Program-made: the position numbers and the translations under genes
The notes under the pieces: model-generated
The model's input: only the letters and a program-made list of their open reading frames with translations
What the model was told of the DNA's origin: nothing
Databases searched by the model: none
Part shown: positions 5,507 to 6,633 of the stretch, piece after piece
Layout: every line of letters starts with the position of its first letter
Numbering within the stretch: position 1 is the stretch's first letter
Assembly (NCBI GenBank): GCA_016780605.1
Contig: JADHLS010000299.1
Span: 1-6,633 of the forward strand
Direction: 5' to 3'
Length of the DNA: 6,633 nt
Source of the DNA: Reyranella sp.
Lineage (GTDB): Bacteria > Pseudomonadota > Alphaproteobacteria > Reyranellales > Reyranellaceae

Positions 5507-6633
5507 ATGATGAGCCGAGCGGACAATGACCGCCTGTGCCGGATCGGGCCGGGGACGCCGATGGGCGCAATGTTCCGGCGTTTCTGGCTGCCGATCTGCA
5601 CCTCCGACCGCGTGCCGCTGCCGGGCGGCGCGCCGCGCTTCGAGCGCCTGCTGGGCGAGAATTTCGTCGTGTTCAGGAACGGCAACGGCGAGGTCGGCGT
5701 GCTCGACGAGCTCTGCCCGCATCGCGGCGCATCGCTGACCTTGGGCCGCGTCGAGGATTGCGGCATCCGCTGCATCTATCACGGCTGGAAGATCGGCAAC
5801 GATGGCGCGCTGCTCGATGTCATGAACATCCCGGCGGACAGGCGGCCGCCCAATGTGCGCGCGCCGTCATTCCCGGTCGTCGAGGCGGGCGGCATCGTCT
5901 GGACCTATCTTGGCCCCAGGGAACATCGGCCGCCGGCGCCGCACTTCGCCTTCATGGATCTACCCGAAGCCCAGCGCGTGCTGCTGCGCGTCGACGGCAA
6001 CTACAACTGGGTGCAGTCGCTGGAAGGCGGCCTCGACAGCTCGCATGTCGGCATCCTGCACTCGAATGCCGCACGGCCGGGCTGGAACGGCCCCTCCGAG
6101 GTCAAGGTGGGCGCCTTCGAGGATACGGGTCCGGTGCTCGAGGTCGAGGACACCGAGTTCGGCTACCACTACGCCGCCTTCCGGCGCGGCGGTCCCGGGC
6201 AGCCGTCCAACGTGCGCATCGTGCCGTTCATCATGCCGAGCGGCCGCATCATCCCGGGCGGCGCCCTGCAGGGCGCCAGCAACCACACCATCGCCTTCGA
6301 GATCCCGATCGACGACGAGCATACGGCGACCTACACGGTGCGCTACGGCAGCGCGCCGATCAGCCGCGAGAGCCGGCTGCGCGAAACCGGCTTCGACGAT
6401 CCCGAGGTCTATTCGCAGGAGCAGCAGCGCCTGCTGCTGAGCCGCGCCAACTACAATCGCCAGCGTCGCGACATCATGGACCGCAGCTGGTCCGGCCTCA
6501 GCGGCATCGCCTTCGAGGACACCGTGATCGCCACCTCGATGGGGCCGATCCAGGATCGCACCAAGGAGCATCTGATCGCCTCCGACCAGGCCGTTGCGCG
6601 GCTGCGTCGCCGGCTGCTCGATTCGGCGGCTCG
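5507..6633 (+). CDS. Rieske non-haem iron oxygenase alpha subunit, phthalate 4,5-dioxygenase-like (partial, C-terminus beyond right edge)
   Basis: The first 375 codons of an aromatic-ring oxygenase are present; relatives of the phthalate dioxygenase type have about 400-450. The N-terminal Rieske [2Fe-2S] domain has C70-P-H72-RG and C89-IY-H92-GW. The catalytic domain has EGGLDSSHVGILH (173-185), supplying bridging D177 and iron ligands H180 and H185. Downstream, FEDTVIATSMGPIQDRTKEH (336-355) carries the probable third ligand D338; the SMGPIxDRT-EHL-SD pattern is a hallmark of phthalate 4,5-dioxygenase-like enzymes. Such enzymes take electrons from a separate reductase, not visible here, and insert oxygen into an aromatic or heteroaromatic ring or demethylate it. 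Of two adjacent ATGs (5507 and 5510) the first is preferred because GGGAG (5494-5498) lies 8 nt upstream. The gene is divergent from the MarR-family gene. The actual substrate is unknown: the family also includes O- and N-demethylases. Confidence 0.93.
   Translation, partial: MMSRADNDRLCRIGPGTPMGAMFRRFWLPICTSDRVPLPGGAPRFERLLGENFVVFRNGNGEVGVLDELCPHRGASLTLGRVEDCGIRCIYHGWKIGNDGALLDVMNIPADRRPPNVRAPSFPVVEAGGIVWTYLGPREHRPPAPHFAFMDLPEAQRVLLRVDGNYNWVQSLEGGLDSSHVGILHSNAARPGWNGPSEVKVGAFEDTGPVLEVEDTEFGYHYAAFRRGGPGQPSNVRIVPFIMPSGRIIPGGALQGASNHTIAFEIPIDDEHTATYTVRYGSAPISRESRLRETGFDDPEVYSQEQQRLLLSRANYNRQRRDIMDRSWSGLSGIAFEDTVIATSMGPIQDRTKEHLIASDQAVARLRRRLLDSAA

Noticed and set aside
5398..5775. Upstream extension of the MarR-family frame to 5775
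   Set aside because: It crosses the palindromic divergent promoter region and lies antisense to the Rieske gene. MarR similarity begins only after 5397.
5960..6571. Minus-strand open frame of 203 codons
   Set aside because: It is antisense to the Rieske oxygenase catalytic domain and has no supporting motif or ribosome-binding site.
1..6633. tRNA, rRNA, CRISPR, insertion sequence or riboswitch
   Set aside because: No transposase, terminal inverted repeats, spaced direct repeats or recognisable RNA gene was seen. The longest non-coding stretches are the two regions of about 110-120 bp described above.

Overview
The window is GC-rich and tightly packed, with alphaproteobacterial-looking genes (NMT1/THI5-type ABC transporter, IPNS-like oxygenase, LacI and MarR regulators, phthalate-dioxygenase-like Rieske oxygenase). 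A soil or rhizosphere alphaproteobacterium (Hyphomicrobiales or Rhodospirillales-like) fits best. This rests on protein style and base composition only, because no marker gene is present.

Layout. From about 4815 leftwards to base 1, on the minus strand, runs one operon-like block in transcription order: a shortened periplasmic substrate-binding protein (4730-4314), ABC ATPase (4314-3496), ABC permease (3496-2669), 2-oxoglutarate/Fe(II)-type oxygenase of the isopenicillin N synthase family (2638-1655), LacI-family repressor (1640-579) and an adenosine/adenine deaminase family protein (555 to beyond the left edge). The first three genes are joined by two TGATG stop/start overlaps, and the later gaps are 30, 14 and 23 bases. 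The promoter region upstream (4731-4848) carries two near-identical LacI-type palindromes, CTGAAAACGTTTTCAG and CTGAAAACGCTTTCAG. Their centres are 32 bp apart and they flank or overlap a plausible promoter, so the operon is probably autorepressed by its own fifth gene.

Upstream of the operon, also on the minus strand, is a MarR-family regulator (5397-4849). Divergent from it on the plus strand is a Rieske non-haem iron oxygenase alpha subunit of the phthalate 4,5-dioxygenase type (5507 to beyond the right edge). The 109-bp divergent region holds a 57-bp near-perfect palindrome built from two 18-bp operator-like units, and a -35-like TTGACAA that can be read on both strands.

Taken together, the block looks like two neighbouring, separately regulated catabolic modules. 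One imports a small molecule, possibly nucleobase-like or another N-heterocycle, oxidises it with an Fe(II) oxygenase and hydrolytically deaminates it. The other is a MarR-controlled aromatic-ring oxygenase. The substrates cannot be read from the sequence. The most striking anomaly is the substrate-binding protein: it keeps its signal peptide, first strand and C-terminal segment but lacks roughly 200 central residues, in frame, while the downstream overlaps remain intact.
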